A DNA stretch of 64,000 bases from JBGNFV01 sp049645705 (GTDB lineage: Bacteria; Bacteroidota; Bacteroidia; Cytophagales; Cyclobacteriaceae). Positions 20,101 to 32,200 of the stretch are shown in pieces. The DNA lies in assembly GCA_049645705.1 (NCBI GenBank), contig JBARUK010000013.1:1-64000 (forward strand). The letters are read 5' to 3'. The first letter of the stretch is position 1; the number at the start of each line of letters is the position of its first letter. The translations under genes were made by a program, and so were the position numbers. The notes under the pieces were generated by a model. It searched no databases and was not told the DNA's origin. It saw only the letters and a program-made list of their open reading frames with translations.

Positions 20101-20264
20101 TGTTCAGGGACGACCTGCTGTCATATGCCTTTACGGAAGAAGCTACTGAAACGGAAAAAACAAACCACCACCTGCAAACACCTGCAGACCAGAACCTTGA
20201 CGACATGTCTGAGGATGAACTGGAATCACTACTAAGCCAACAACTGAAAAACATTTTGCAGTGA
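14187..20264 (+). CDS. Starter PKS: FAAL - ACP - KS - inactive AT - KR - ACP
   Basis: A 2025-residue protein. Residues ~10-575 are a fatty acyl-AMP ligase (FSSGSTGTPKG at 163-173) that adenylates a fatty acid. ACP1 carries Ser608 (GVTSFIAVEF). The ketosynthase spans ~663-1095 with Cys828, His963 and His1003, all expected catalytic residues. The AT-like region (~1115-1380) lacks the GQGSQ motif and has GHGVGA where GHSxGE is needed: Gly1238 replaces the nucleophile, so malonyl transfer must come from elsewhere. The ketoreductase (NADPH loop TGGLGYLG at ~1620) has Ser1762, Tyr1775 and Asn1779. It lacks an LDD motif and has Trp eight residues before Tyr, suggesting A-type stereochemistry. ACP2 carries Ser1937 (GMDSISALEL). 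Predicted role: load a fatty acid, add C2 and reduce to the beta-hydroxy acyl chain. The gene overlaps the next by 4 bases. Confidence 0.94.
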   Translation: MNSTTLMDSILAATKNLSKGICFIKGAAEEESISYKDFYGKAIKWLGYLQKKGIKPGNEVVFQIEDNKEFLLAFWACLAGGFIPVPLTLSYHKEGLSKLEKVWNVLEAPTLLTGKKAYNKLEENLKGIAVDTNKILFTEDLEAQKTAGKPEKITADTTAFIQFSSGSTGTPKGVTLTHRNLVHNLEGIIQAAKLIPTDHMLSWMPLTHDMGLIGMHLTPLVVGCNQYIMPTELFVRSPVIWIKKISEHAITLTSSPNFGYHHCLGRFNPKQVTDLDLSTVRSIFNGAEPISATLCRDFLTTLAPYGLKDTAMFTVYGLAEASLAVTFPEPETQVSSIKVSRSSLGPGRQIEMDEKNGLELVNCGKAIPHCMIRIADEKGKPVEDGEVGFIHIAGINVTSSYYNNPEATAGAINKKGWLNTGDLGFVYEENLYVTGRMKEVIYLAGQNVYPHDLERVAEELDEIEAGKIVACGVPNEEKGLEDVVLFVLYKRKPNYFIPLLKKLKRHMAASMGIEVAHVVPVRKIPKTTSGKIKRVEMANEFKDGQYSEVTAELNALLEAEIQDSKKETTSVNQKEGYAWMKQWLCNRLGLTMQELDERRPFAELGVTSFIAVEFAREIEARFNIAVDPTIAWSYPNLKALGEGIFNSAEKEESLHRQLENPDEAIAIVGMACRLPGSASLEAFWQMLEGNASGISEASAKRWNKQEIEKVAPGAITLGGYLDHIDTFDADFFGIAPVEATQMDPQQRLLAETAWHAMEHAGIPAAKLSQKETGVFIGISSTEYSSLSISNLNVLNAYTGIGNAGSIAANRLSYLFNLTGPSMAVDTACSSSLVAVHQACQHLRLGECEAALAGGVNLLINPALNVIFTKAGMLSEDGACKTFDSSANGYVRGEGCGVVILKRLSDALKDNDNIHAVIKGSAINQDGKSNGLTAPNRQAQKAVIRKALAKAQVSPEQVTYVEAHGTGTPLGDPIELHALDEVLAPGGTDAPHCYVGSAKTNIGHLEAAAGIAGLIKTTLSLKNKVIPGLVNFNTLNPHIQLSKDSRLRIADKLEPWKGTGSRAAGVSSFGFGGTNAHMILEEGPVLNKAKSRHPVYPVIATARTEEGLERIAAGISSLQTEDLASLSYSTTCRRTQFAYHKLVMAGTTNELAAIFDETPACHIAAPKGTSVSLSFGNTPATPEILAVLGDAFEVAGVFIKEHMPEGTVYPQAYTFLYHMAQAIVANQAGLTIERVAGHGVGAFTAACLSGALAASEVIKAINNAETGTYPAVSVKPDSSATWVDCQSGEPVNGAEADLLQKQYDQTPATTAEWADVMVDTPEESGCIYRSVYHYLGTLYNKGFEVQWDFLFEKDQPAYLESLPLYPFERASYWVDNREASLDWLPSVDQTQEDSLLAQHAYVQQWKDKGELTAPVFKENVHWVILAEKDDLTESVLSELERNGQQYSLLYPETETEDYVCESLHDIARFNKNSETHDYLFLYMWNNAAPVDTCCLVESSYRLIETSNCIEKHFPNGRLWVVSRNSHQAGMITKQGLLQSALWGIGKTIALEAKSIWGGIIDVQETNLPETVSGIISLTLQQSDEDLILVREGRKWVYRINRSETVSPTLPVFDEHGHYLVTGGLGYLGIYLCQALVANGARHITVTSRSKVPSKDQWPTLPGSSTRKQALKSLLALEEQGAVIRVEQLDVTSHRDIKRLISTMRTEGDLKGVFHLAGTSEYQSLHDMTLEDYCKVVNPKTNGSYSLHQLTEDIPLDHFVCFSSATAVWGGKSQAHYAAANQFMDTLAHYRKGLGLPALSINLGPVLGGGLAQETKEVFAKIGIAELEPVELTNSILYLMNSEATQIMLAKVNWDIFKNIYELYVGRPLSEDITWESAASSAPGMHLPDSAFVKELMALPVHEREDALADLLEMEVAAVLGYKKALSRTKGLFDLGMDSISALELKERLETKLNVSLNQTVVFDYPTINDMTGLFRDDLLSYAFTEEATETEKTNHHLQTPADQNLDDMSEDELESLLSQQLKNILQ

Positions 20265-23200
20265 AAAAGACGGATACTCAGGCATTATTGAAGAATGCCG
20301 TGCTGGCGGTAAATAAGCTGCAGGCACAGATAAAGGAAATGGAGGAAAGCAGGCATGAACCGATAGCGATTGTCGGGATGGCCTGTCGCTTTCCGGGAGA
20401 TGCAAATGATCCCGAGGCTTTCTGGCAACTGATACGAAACGGAAACGACCTTGTTACGGAAGTTCCTGACGAAAGATGGAGCCAGGGCAGATATTATAAC
20501 CCTGACCCTGAGAAAGAAGGAACCATCTATTCAAAATTTGGGTGCTTTCTCAATAATATAGACCAGTTTGATGCCCAGTTCTTCGGCATATCGAGCCGGG
20601 AGTCCAGCCGCATAGACCCGCAGCAGCGCCTGCTTCTGGAGGTGAGCTGGGAGGCCTTTGAGCGATCAGGCTACAGCCTGGACCAACTGAGAGGAAGCAA
20701 CACGGGCGTTTTCGTAGGAATCACCACAAACGACTATTCGCAGAATATTTTTGATGACGATGCACCGGAGAATATTGACGCCTACTTCAATACCGGAAAC
20801 GCACTAAATGTAGCGGCAGGTCGTATATCATACGTGCTGGGCCTGCAGGGGCCAAGCATGGCCATAGATACAGCCTGCTCCTCCTCGCTGGTTGCGGTAC
20901 ACCAGGCCTGCCAGAACCTGCGCCACGGCGACTGTCGCATGGCCATAGCAGGCGGGGTAAACCTGCTACTCTCCCCTACCTCTTCCATAGGCATGTCACG
21001 CATGGGCATGCTGTCTCCTACCGGTCGCTGCAGCACCTTTGATGCACAAGCCAATGGTATAGTGCGCGGTGAGGGATGCGCAGTTGTGCTGCTAAAAAAG
21101 CTTTCGGATGCAATAGCCGATAATGACATCATATTTGCCACCATAAAAGGCTCAGCTGTAAACCAAGACGGGGCTAGTGGCGGGCTGACCGTTCCTAATG
21201 GAAGAAGCCAGGAGAAACTACTGGAAAAAGCGCTGAAATCAGCCAACCTGAGCCCGGCAGACATCGATTACGTTGAAACCCACGGTACCGGTACGGCTCT
21301 CGGAGATCCGATAGAGGTAAATGCACTTGCCAGGGTGTATGGACAGGAACGTAAAAAACCGCTACTGCTGGGAGCATTGAAGACTAATATAGGCCATTTG
21401 GAGGCCTGTGCAGGAGTGGCGGGACTCATAAAAGCGATTCTTTCACTGGAAAAAGAGGAGATCATCCCCCCCATTCATTTTACCACCCCCAACCCACGCA
21501 TAGACTGGAACAAAATAGCGGTACATGTGCCTACGGAAATCCGTGAATGGAAACCCAACGGCCACAGGCGGTATGCCGGGGTTAGCTCCTTCGGATTTAG
21601 CGGCACCAATGCGCACATCATCATAGAGGAGCCGCCAAAGAAGAAAAAGGGTAATGGCCTGAAAGCAAGCTACCACCTGCTGAGCCTGAGCGGCAAAAGC
21701 CGGGTGGCTCTTGACCATAAAGCAGGCAGGTTCAGATCCTTCCTTCAGCAGACCGGAGAAGATATCGGCGATATTTGCTACACAAAAAATGTAAAGCGTA
21801 ACCACTTTACCCACCGGGCTGCATTCGTCGTTTCTTCCTTGGAAGAGGCGGAAAAGGCTCTGGCCGAATTTATAGAAAACCCACTACCGGCAACAGAAGT
21901 ACCGGAAGACCTGCGCCAAAAGACAGCCATGCTGTTTACAGGCCAGGGCTCACAGTATTTCGGAATGGGTCGCCAGCTATATGAGAACCAGCCAGTATTT
22001 AAAAAAGAACTGGATACCTGCGCCGAACTGCTGGCCCCTCATATGGACATTCCGCTCATGGATGTCCTGTTCGACAAACAGTACGTTCACCAGATCCATC
22101 AGACGGCCTATACACAGCCGGCACTTTTTGCCATAGAGTATGCACTCGCGAAACTGTGGATGTCTTGGGGCATGCAACCTATTGTCCTTATGGGCCATAG
22201 TGTAGGCGAATACGTCGCAGCCTGCCTGGCCGGGGTATTTTCACTTGCAGATGCGTTGCGACTTATAGCTAAGCGTGGGCGCCTGATGCAGGAGCTACCG
22301 GCAGGGGGCGGCATGGCCGCAGTATTCCTGCCGCTGAAAGGTGTAGAGGAAGCAATAAAACCATATGGCAGAAAACTTTCGGTAGCTGCAGAGAACGGCC
22401 CCAAACTATGTGTTATCTCAGGAGAACTGGAGTGTATAGATAAGGTGCTGACTGATATGTCCGGAAAAGGTATCCGGACCAAAAAACTGACGGTATCACA
22501 TGCGTTTCACTCCGCCTTGATGGAGCCTATGGTAGAAGCTTTCCGTAAGGAGGCAGAAAGCATATCGTATGCGCCACCCACTATTAAACTGATTAGCAAT
22601 GTAACTGGAAAAGTAGCCGGAGAAGAAGTTGCTACGGCCGACTACTGGTGCCGTCACATACTGTCTCCCGTATTCTTTTACCAAAGTATACTGAGCCTGG
22701 AGCAGGAATCGACAAACCTGCATATAGAAGTAGGCCCTACACCCAGCCTTACAGCCATGATACGCAACTTTGCCGACATGGAAAGCAGGCTATGGGTTAG
22801 TAGTCTTCATCCGAAAGTAAGGGAATGGAAATGCATGCTTGAGCAGCTTGCTAATATCCAGACTAAGGGTTTCCAGATAAACTGGCAGAGCTTTTACAGC
22901 GGTTTTGAATATAACACTGTTCTGCTTCCCAGCTATCCTTTTCAGAAAAAAAGCTACTGGTTTAAAAAATCACACAAACAACTTAAAGCTGGGAAAGGAC
23001 TGTCGGTGTCCGGCGACCCAACAACAGAAATTCCAGCCCCAGGCCTTTCTGAAAGTTCCGTTAACGTAGGCCTTGGAGACAGCCCCTATCCTGTGATTGA
23101 AAAGAAAATGGCTAAAGATAACATTCTGACCTCGCTGAAGAAGATCATCGGCGACGTACTGCACGAGGACCCAACTGGGTTTAATGTGCACCAACCATTC

Positions 23201-26200
23201 ATTGAAATGGGTGCAGACTCGATCGTTTTGGTGGAAGCACTAAAGAAAATCGAGAACACATATGGCATTTCGCTCAAAATAAGCCAGTTATTTGAGGAAC
23301 TTAGTACCCTCGATGCACTGGCAGGATATGTAGCAGAAACGCAAGGTAAAAGAGGTACCCCTCACTCTTCGCAGCCTGTAGAAGTACCCATGGCGCATAG
23401 GATAATGCCCGAATCGGCTCCTGCTGCCGTGACAGCGCTAAGATCTGACCAGGTAGTACCCTCAACAACCACTTCAACCTCAGCTCTCAGCCCGGGCGGT
23501 GACTTCCAGGCGCTGATGATGAAGCAAATGGAGGTGATGCAGCAAACCATGCAGGCCCAACTGGATGTTTTGAAGCATGGTCAATCTGCCGGTAGCGCTT
23601 CTCAGCCTGCCCATGTGCAGCAAGCACTCCCATTAAACAAAATGCTTCAAACAGGAAAAAGTGATGTCGGAGTTAAGCTGTCTGCGGCCGAGTCAACAAG
23701 TAAATTTAATGCCATCCGCCTGGAAGAGGATCGGGAACTGACGCCCGCCCAGGCAAACTATCTGGCTACATTTATCACCAGGTATAATACCAAAACCGCC
23801 GGCTCCAAAGCATATGCGCAGCGCTACCGCAATAGCCTTGCTGACTGGATCGGCTCACTAGGCTTTCGAATGGCCATAAAGGAGCTTATCTACCAGATCG
23901 TAGCCAAAGGCTCGGCGGGATCACGCTTCCATGATATCGATGGCAACGAGTATATTGACCTGGCCCTTGGTTTCGGGGTCAACTTCTTCGGTAACAGCCC
24001 CGAATTCATTAAGAAAGCGGTGGCCGGCCAAATGGAAGAAGGTTTTGAACTGGCCATCCAGTCCGACCTGGCAGGCGAAGTAGCCGAACTGATCCGTGAA
24101 GTAACGGGAGCTGAGAGGGTGACCTTTAGCAACACTGGTACAGAGGCGGTAATGAATGCCATGCGTATCGCACGGGCGGCTACAGGCAGGAATAAGATCG
24201 TCATTTTTAAGGGCTTCTATCATGGTACCTTTGACGGTTACCTGGCAGAGTCTCACCAGGAAGGCGCACGGATCATCACCTCCCCGATAGCTCCGGGTAC
24301 CACACCAGGAATGGTGGAGGATATTATCCCCATGAACTACGGCAGTGAGGACTCTCTGGCCTTTATAGAGGAGCATGCGGACGAACTGGCAGCGGTTATG
24401 GTAGAGCCTGTTCAGAGTCGCCGCCCCGGACACTTTCCAAAAGAATTTCTGCTGAAGCTGAGGGAGATAACCGAACGCACCGGCGTTACCATGATCCTTG
24501 ATGAGATCATTACCGGTTTTCGCAGCCACCCCGGCGGCGTACAGGGCATGCTTGGGTTTAAGGCGGACATTACTACCTACGGCAAAATTGTTGGCGGTGG
24601 CATGCCCATAGGAGTTATTGCGGCCAGTAAAAAATACCTGGACAAGATAGACGGCGGCTGGTGGCAATATGGTGACCAATCCTACCCGGCAGTACAAATG
24701 ACCCTGTTTGGCGGCACATTCTGTAAACACCCGGTAGCCCTGGCGGCAGCCAAGGCAGTACTTCTGAAGATCAAAAAAGAAGGTTTGGCAATCTGCAGTC
24801 GTGTCAATAACATGACTGACCGCCTTGCAGCAGAGGTAAATGCCTTTTTTGAAAGCCGGAATATTACCATACGCATCGCTCATTTTGGTTCTCTCTTCCG
24901 CTTTGAGCCATTTGGCAAATACAATCCGCTGCTGCAACCCATAGAAATGGACCTGTTCTTCTATGGCCTCATAGAAAAGGGTGTCTACACCTGGGAGCGC
25001 CGGATCAACTTCCTCTCCGCAGCGCATACGGAAGAGGAAGTAGACTTTATCATAGCAAAAATAAAGGAAACGGTCAGTGATATGATCGCAGGAGGCTTCT
25101 TTCCGGAAGCTGACAAGGGTGACGGGCCCGATGATGACGGCCCGGGCGGTGGCACACGAAAAATGCCCATGCCGGAAGCTGGCTTTATGCCTACTCACCA
25201 GAACGGTAACGGAAAACCGTTTACAGGAGCCTCCGAATATTCAGGTAATCCTTTTAGGAATAGCAACGACCCGATTACTTTACCTGTATCAGAGAGCCAG
25301 CACCAACTTTGGGTGCTGGCCTCTATGGATGAAGAAGGCTCACAGGCGTACCATGTGCCTGCCACTATCAGGCTGGAGGGACCTCTCGACCGGGAGGCTC
25401 TGGAAAAGGCTGTTTCAAGCATTATTGAGAGACACGAGGCCCTGCGCACAACTTTCAGCCCGGAAGGCGACAGGCAAATCATAGATCCTAACGGAAAAGC
25501 TGCGTTTACATTCAGCGATATATCTCACCTCCCCACAGCAGAGCAGAAAGAGCAGGAAGCCCGGTGGTGTGCTCATATGACGCAGAAACCGTTTGATATG
25601 GCAAAGGGGCCGTTGTTCCGTACCGGCTTACTTCGCTTGTCCGAAGACCTCCACATCATCAGTCTTGTGGCCCACCATATTATTTTCGACGGTTGGTCAT
25701 TTGGCATCTTATCCAATGAACTCGGTAAGCTTTATACGGCATATGCAGGCGGAGAGCCTTTCCCTGTGAAGAAACCCTTCCAGTTCAGCGAATGTCTGAA
25801 AAGAAAAGAAGCCAAACAGGCCGCTTCCGGTGAGCAGGCAGCTTACTGGTTGAATCAATATGCGTCTATCCCCACCCCTCTTGAGCTACCCTCAGACCGT
25901 ACCCGGCCTGCAATAAAGACATTTACCGGAAACAGCAAGTGCATTCGCCTGAATAGCAAGGCTGTTTCGGCTTTTCTCCAAACAACCAGAACTACAGGCC
26001 TTACCCCTTTCATGGCACTTTTCGGTGCTTTTACACTTTTTCTGCACAAGCTCTCCCGCCAGCAGGATATCACAGTGGCCATTCCTGTAATGGGCCGTGA
26101 ATTTGATGAGGACGCAACCGCCATGGGGTACTGCGCAAACGTGCTCCCTCTTCGCATACAGACATCTCCGGACCAAAATCTTCAGGATTTTTTCAGATCG

Positions 26201-29200
26201 GTCCGTAAAGACATACTACTGGCTTTTGAAAACCAGGACTTTACTCTTACCCAGCTTATAAGCAAGCTCCCCCCCTCTCAGGACCCCAGCCGCAGCCCCG
26301 TGGTTTCTACTCTATTTAACCTTAATCCGACCAATGTAACGCCCCCCCAGCTCCAGGGAATCAAGGCCACCGTATTACCCAAAAGTATTGCCCACACGCC
26401 CTATGAGCTGCTTTTTGATATGACGAAAGACCATGAAGGATATACGCTGGATTGTGATTACAACGCGGACCTGTTTAATGAAACCACCATTCTGCGCTTT
26501 GCCGCCTACTTTCAGGAAATACTAAAGGGCATAGGAAACACTGCTGACTGCACAATAGCAGAACTAAATATCCTGCCTGCTTCAGAGACAGACAGGCTTC
26601 TTAACACGTTTAACCCCGCAGATACAACGTATCCTTATGCGCCTTCTATAGGCAGTTTAATTGAAGAACAGGCTGCACTTACCCCGGAAGCCACTGCCAT
26701 AATGGGAGAAAAGGAAAATGTTACCTATCGGCAACTTAATACAATGGCCAATCGTCTGGCGAGCTATTGTATTGACAAATTCGGTGCAGAAATAGGCAAG
26801 ACAGCCGGTATTATGATGGACCGCTCGGTGGATATGCTGGTAGCCATGCTGGCCATACTGAAAACCGGTGCGACTTATGTACCTATAGACCCTGTCTACC
26901 CTAGGGAGCGAAAAGATTATATAGTGGAAGACAGCGGGATGAATTTCATCATCTCTCAGCCTGAATACCTGGAAGGGCTAAGTAAGCAAATACCTGCTAT
27001 TACCTATACAAAAGAATTTGCCGACGGCCTGGTAGAGCAAAAGTCCGAAAATCCGGATAGCAGGATAAAACCGGAAGATGCTGCCTATCTGATCTATACA
27101 TCCGGATCTACAGGCAAGCCCAAAGGCGTAGTCATTGCACACAGTAACGCTGTAGCATTTTTGCACTGGGCAAAAGAAGAGTTTGCATCCACAGACTTCG
27201 AGGTGGTGTATGCCGTATCCAGCATCTGTTTCGACCTTTCAATCTTTGAGTTGTTCTATCCCCTGACAGTTGGTAAAACCATTCGCATACTACCCAATGG
27301 CTTATACATTAGCCGGTTCCTGTCGCACGATAATAAGGTCTTGCTAAATACTGTCCCATCGGTGGTTTACAGCCTGCTTCGTGAAGGAGCTGATTTTTCA
27401 GAGGTGGTAGCAATTAACATGGCGGGTGAAGAGATCCCCGCCAGTATCCAACAATCGCTTGACTGCCAAAAGATAGAGGTGCGCAACCTTTACGGCCCCT
27501 CGGAAGATACCACCTATAGCACCTTTCACCGGCTGGACGGCAGGCAGTTTCCAGTGCCCATAGGCAAGCCTATAGCGAATACGCAGGCCTATATACTTGA
27601 TGAGAACCTCGAGCTGCTTCCGCTGGGGGTAGTAGGTGAGTTATGTCTTAGTGGTGAGGGGGTAGCACAGGGATATCTGCACAGACCTGACCTGACCCAT
27701 GAGAAATTCATAGATAATCCCTACCGTAAGGGGCAGAAACTATACCGTACGGGTGATCTGGCCAGATGGACAGAAGATGGTGTATTGGAATTTAAAGGAC
27801 GTAAGGACTATCAGGTAAAACTCCGTGGATACCGTATTGAGTTGGGAGAAGTGGAAAGATGCCTTGAGAAACACCCTGCGCTGCAATCTGTGGCGGTAGT
27901 GATACGATACAGCCCAGGGAGCAAGACCGAAAAGGACATGGTGGCTTTCTTTACCAGCAAAGAAGAAGCACCCTCGGCCGGGCAGCTTGAAGCGTTGTTG
28001 TTAGAGTCCCTCCCCGCTTATATGATTCCCCGGCATTTTGTGGCATTGGATAATATGCCCCTTAGTGCAAACGGTAAAATCAACCGCTTTGCCCTGCCTG
28101 AAAACATTGGTGAAGACCAAGCAAAAAGCCATGAGCCTGTAGCTCCCGCTAATGAGACTGAGACCCAATTACTAAGCTTGTGGCAACAGGTGCTCAATAA
28201 AAGCGGATTTGGCGTAACGGAAAGCTTTACAAGCCTTGGCGGCCATTCACTGAAAGCGAGTGAACTGATCTTCAGAATACAAAAGGAGATGGGGGTAAAA
28301 CTGGAGATGAAAAGCCTCTTTACCTCACCCACTATACAAGCACAGGCTGCCCTTATAGAAAGCACAGAATATAGTGAGCTACAGCCCATTCCTCACATGG
28401 CGACAGCCGAAAGCTACCCTGTGACACCCAGCCAGCAACGATTGTGGATATTGGACCAGGCGTCAGATGGGGCCACTATGTATAATATGCCTGGCGCCTT
28501 TACCCTGCAGGGAATGGTGGATCACGCAAGGCTATCTGAGGCGTTCTCTCAACTGGTAGCAAGACACGAAAGCCTCAGGACGAACTTTATCACCGCCAAC
28601 GGCGAAGTGAGGCAAAAAGTCCTGGCAGCCGAAACATACCCTTTTGCCCTGGAATACACGGATTTGCAGCAGGAGGATAACGACATAGTCCAAAAGCTGA
28701 TCAGCGACAGCCTTACCAGATCCTTTGATCTGAAAAAGGGGCCGCTTTTCAGTGTGCAATTAATTCAAACGGCTCCTGCAGAACATATCCTTCTCCTGAA
28801 TATGCATCATATCGCATCGGACGGCTGGTCTATGCGTGTACTGGTTAATGAAGTCATGCAATATTATGTGGGCATTCAACCTGAGCCACTAAAGATACAA
28901 TACAAGGATTATACGGCCTGGCAAATAAACCGGCTTTCAGGTGAAAAAACGGAGGCAGACAAACAGTACTGGCTGCAAAAGCTAAGCGATGAGCTGCCTG
29001 TATTGGAGGTAATTACAGATTATCCCCGGCCAAAGACACTATCTTATAGAGGAGATACGCTACGGTTTACACTTGACCAGCAAAAGGTCGAACGCCTGAA
29101 AAAGATTGCCTCGAACCAGGATGCCACATTCTTTATGGTATTGATGGCCTCCGTAAAGGCGCTCCTGTACTACTATACCGGGCAGCAGGATATTATCCTG

Positions 29201-32200
29201 GGCACACCTGTTTCTGGCAGAGCACACCCTGACCTGGAAAACCAGATCGGATTCTTTGTCAACACAATTCCGCTCAGAACCTCATTTAAGGCATATGAAG
29301 GGTTCAGTAAACTGGTAGAGGATGTAAAAACTTCATCAACAGAGGCATACGCACACCAGGAATATCCTTTCGGTTTGCTCCTTGAACACCTTGACCTGCC
29401 TCTTGCCGCTAACAGGTCTCCCCTGTTTGACGTGGTGGTTTCATGGATAGATGCCGACAACAGCTTTGAAAAACAGCAGATTGGCAACATAACTGCTTCC
29501 GAACTAATTCTGGAACATGGTACGAGCAAATTTGACTTTGCTTTTGCCTTCAGAGAGATAGCGGAAGGACTGGAAATCAACCTTGAGTATAGTACCGAAC
29601 TTTTCACCCGGAAGCGTATGCAGCGGATGCTGTCGCACTACAGTAACCTGATGGATAAGCTTACCGTCAGTCCTGATACCAGCCTGCAGGCTTTGCCTGT
29701 TCTTAGTGAAGAGGAAAAGGCTGTGCTACTGGATTACAATGAAAAAACGGATTACCCTGCGCAAAGCAGCATCACAGATCTTTTTAAACAGATCGTACAA
29801 AAACATGGTGACAAGGTAGCCGTAGGATTTGAAAATCATACCCTGACTTACAGTCAACTGGATGACCTTTCCGATAAACTGGCGGCCTACCTGCTGGCTG
29901 AAATCAGCCTGCAACCTGAGGACAAGGTAGCTTTCTGCCTGGATCGTAGCGAGCAAATGATCGTAGTGATACTGGGTATCCTGAAAGCGGGCGGCTGCTA
30001 TGTACCCCTTGATAAGACCTACCCCGAACAGCGTCTGCGCCACATGCTGAGTGACACTGCGGCCAGGTGTATCTTTACTGATGACGAAGAATGGCTGGGC
30101 CGCTTTGAACTTCAGGATTCCCGGATAGTAGGTTTGGATAAGGTATTTGAAGCGATGGAAGGGGCTGATAACCAAGTGGTCAGAAAGGTAAACACCCCCG
30201 ATAGCCTCGCCTATATTATGTATACCTCCGGCTCCACAGGCACCCCGAAGGGTGTAATGGTGGAGCACCGGAATGTGGTGAGGCTGGTTCGCAATACGAA
30301 CTATGTGACGCTGGATGCGCAAAGTCGCTTACTGCTAACGGGGGCGCTTACCTTCGACGCCACTACCTTTGAAATATGGGGGATGCTGCTGAACGGGGGC
30401 ACACTCCACATTTTGCCGCAGGAAAAGCTGATGAACATACAATCGCTTAAACAGGCAATTAATGAGCTCAGAATTAACACGGCATGGTTCACTGCTTCCT
30501 GGTTCAATCAGCTTACGGACCTTGACCTGACTTTATTCGCCCCGCTTACTCAGTTGCTAATAGGGGGTGATAAATTATCTCCAGCTCACGTGAATAAGGT
30601 GAAGGTGGCCTTCCCTAATCTTACCATAATAAATGGATATGGCCCCACGGAAAACACCACATTTTCAGTATGTCACCAGATAGAGGCCTATTACGAAAAT
30701 AATATCCCGATTGGTAAGCCCATAGCTAACAGTACGGTCTTGATCCTGAACGAAGAGGGCAATATGGTACCTGTGGGTGTACAGGGAGAGCTCTGCCTGG
30801 GCGGCGATGGGCTGGCCAGAGGATATCTGAACCAACCTGAACTAACGGAGGAAAAATTCATCCCCCACCCGTTTGCTACTGAGGAAAGACTCTACAAAAC
30901 AGGAGACCTCGGATATTGGCGTGAAGATGGCACCATCGCTTTTGCCGGCCGCAAAGACTCACAAGTAAAAATCCGTGGTTTCCGCATAGAAACAGGTGAA
31001 ATAGAGCACGCTCTGCTTCAGCACCCCGCCGTAGAAAAAGCGATCGTGATCCCTACAGACGATGCTGAAGGCAATAAGCAACTAACTGCCTATTTTACTT
31101 CTGCTATACAACTGGATAGCCAGGCACTTAAAACTTACCTGCAGAAATCTTTGCCTGCCTACATGCTCCCTGCCGGCTACATCCAGATGGATGCTATAAA
31201 GCTTACCCCAAATGGTAAAGCAGACTTGAAAGCACTGCCTAAGCCAACATTTGAGACAAATCCGGTTACACAACCAGGGTACGAACTGAGTGAAACAGAA
31301 GAGCGGCTCGCTGCTCTCTATGCCAATGTACTGAGCTTGGCAACGGCAGGAGTTGATGCCCATTTCTTTGAAGAAGGCGGGCACAGCCTTAAAGCCACTA
31401 AACTCATGGCCGGTATATATTCAGCGTTTGCCGTACAGGTAGAATTAAAGGATATATTTAAGCATCCCGTAGTAAAAGACCTGGCCGCCTTCATAGACCA
31501 GGCCTCTCCTACTGCCAAAGAATCAATTAACGTTTTACCTGAGCAGGATGCGTATGAGCTTTCATTTGCTCAACAGAGTCTATGGACGGTAGAACAGTTT
31601 AAGGACAGGCAATCGGCCTATAATATTGCCGGCTTATATCGCCTGAACGGAGCCATTGATAAGCATACGTTCTACCAGGCCTTTGACCTGGTTGTAAAGC
31701 GCCATGAAAGCCTTCGGACTAACTTCAAAGCAATAGACGGAGAGCCTGTACAAGTGATCCACAATGCGGAAACGTATTCATTCGAAATACACTTCAGCGA
31801 TTTTACAAAAAAGAAAGAGGCAGAGGCTGAAGCAACTAAGGAGGCCAACGCCTTAGCTTCGACCATTTTCGATCTGGAAAATGATCAGCTTTTCCAGGTG
31901 GCACTAATGAAAACCGCCCTGGAGCAGCATTTACTCCTGTTAAACATGCACCACATCATCTCCGATGGATGGTCTATGGAGGTTCTGCTGCAGGATTTAT
32001 TAATGGCCTACGCTGAATCTAACAATCATGCTGTACAAAGCCTGCCCCAGCCTCCCACTCAATACAAGGAGTTTGCTGCCTGGCAAAAGAAGAAGCTGAG
32101 TGGTAGTCATCTGGATGAGTTGAATACTTACTGGGAAAACAGATTGGCGGGCAGTAATGAGCTAATTGCCCTGCCACTGGATTTTTCCCGCCCTGAAAAG

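Noticed and set aside
23921..25198. 425-codon minus-strand open frame
   Set aside because: It is antisense to the aminotransferase region of the megasynthase; its translation has no domain character and codon bias explains its length.
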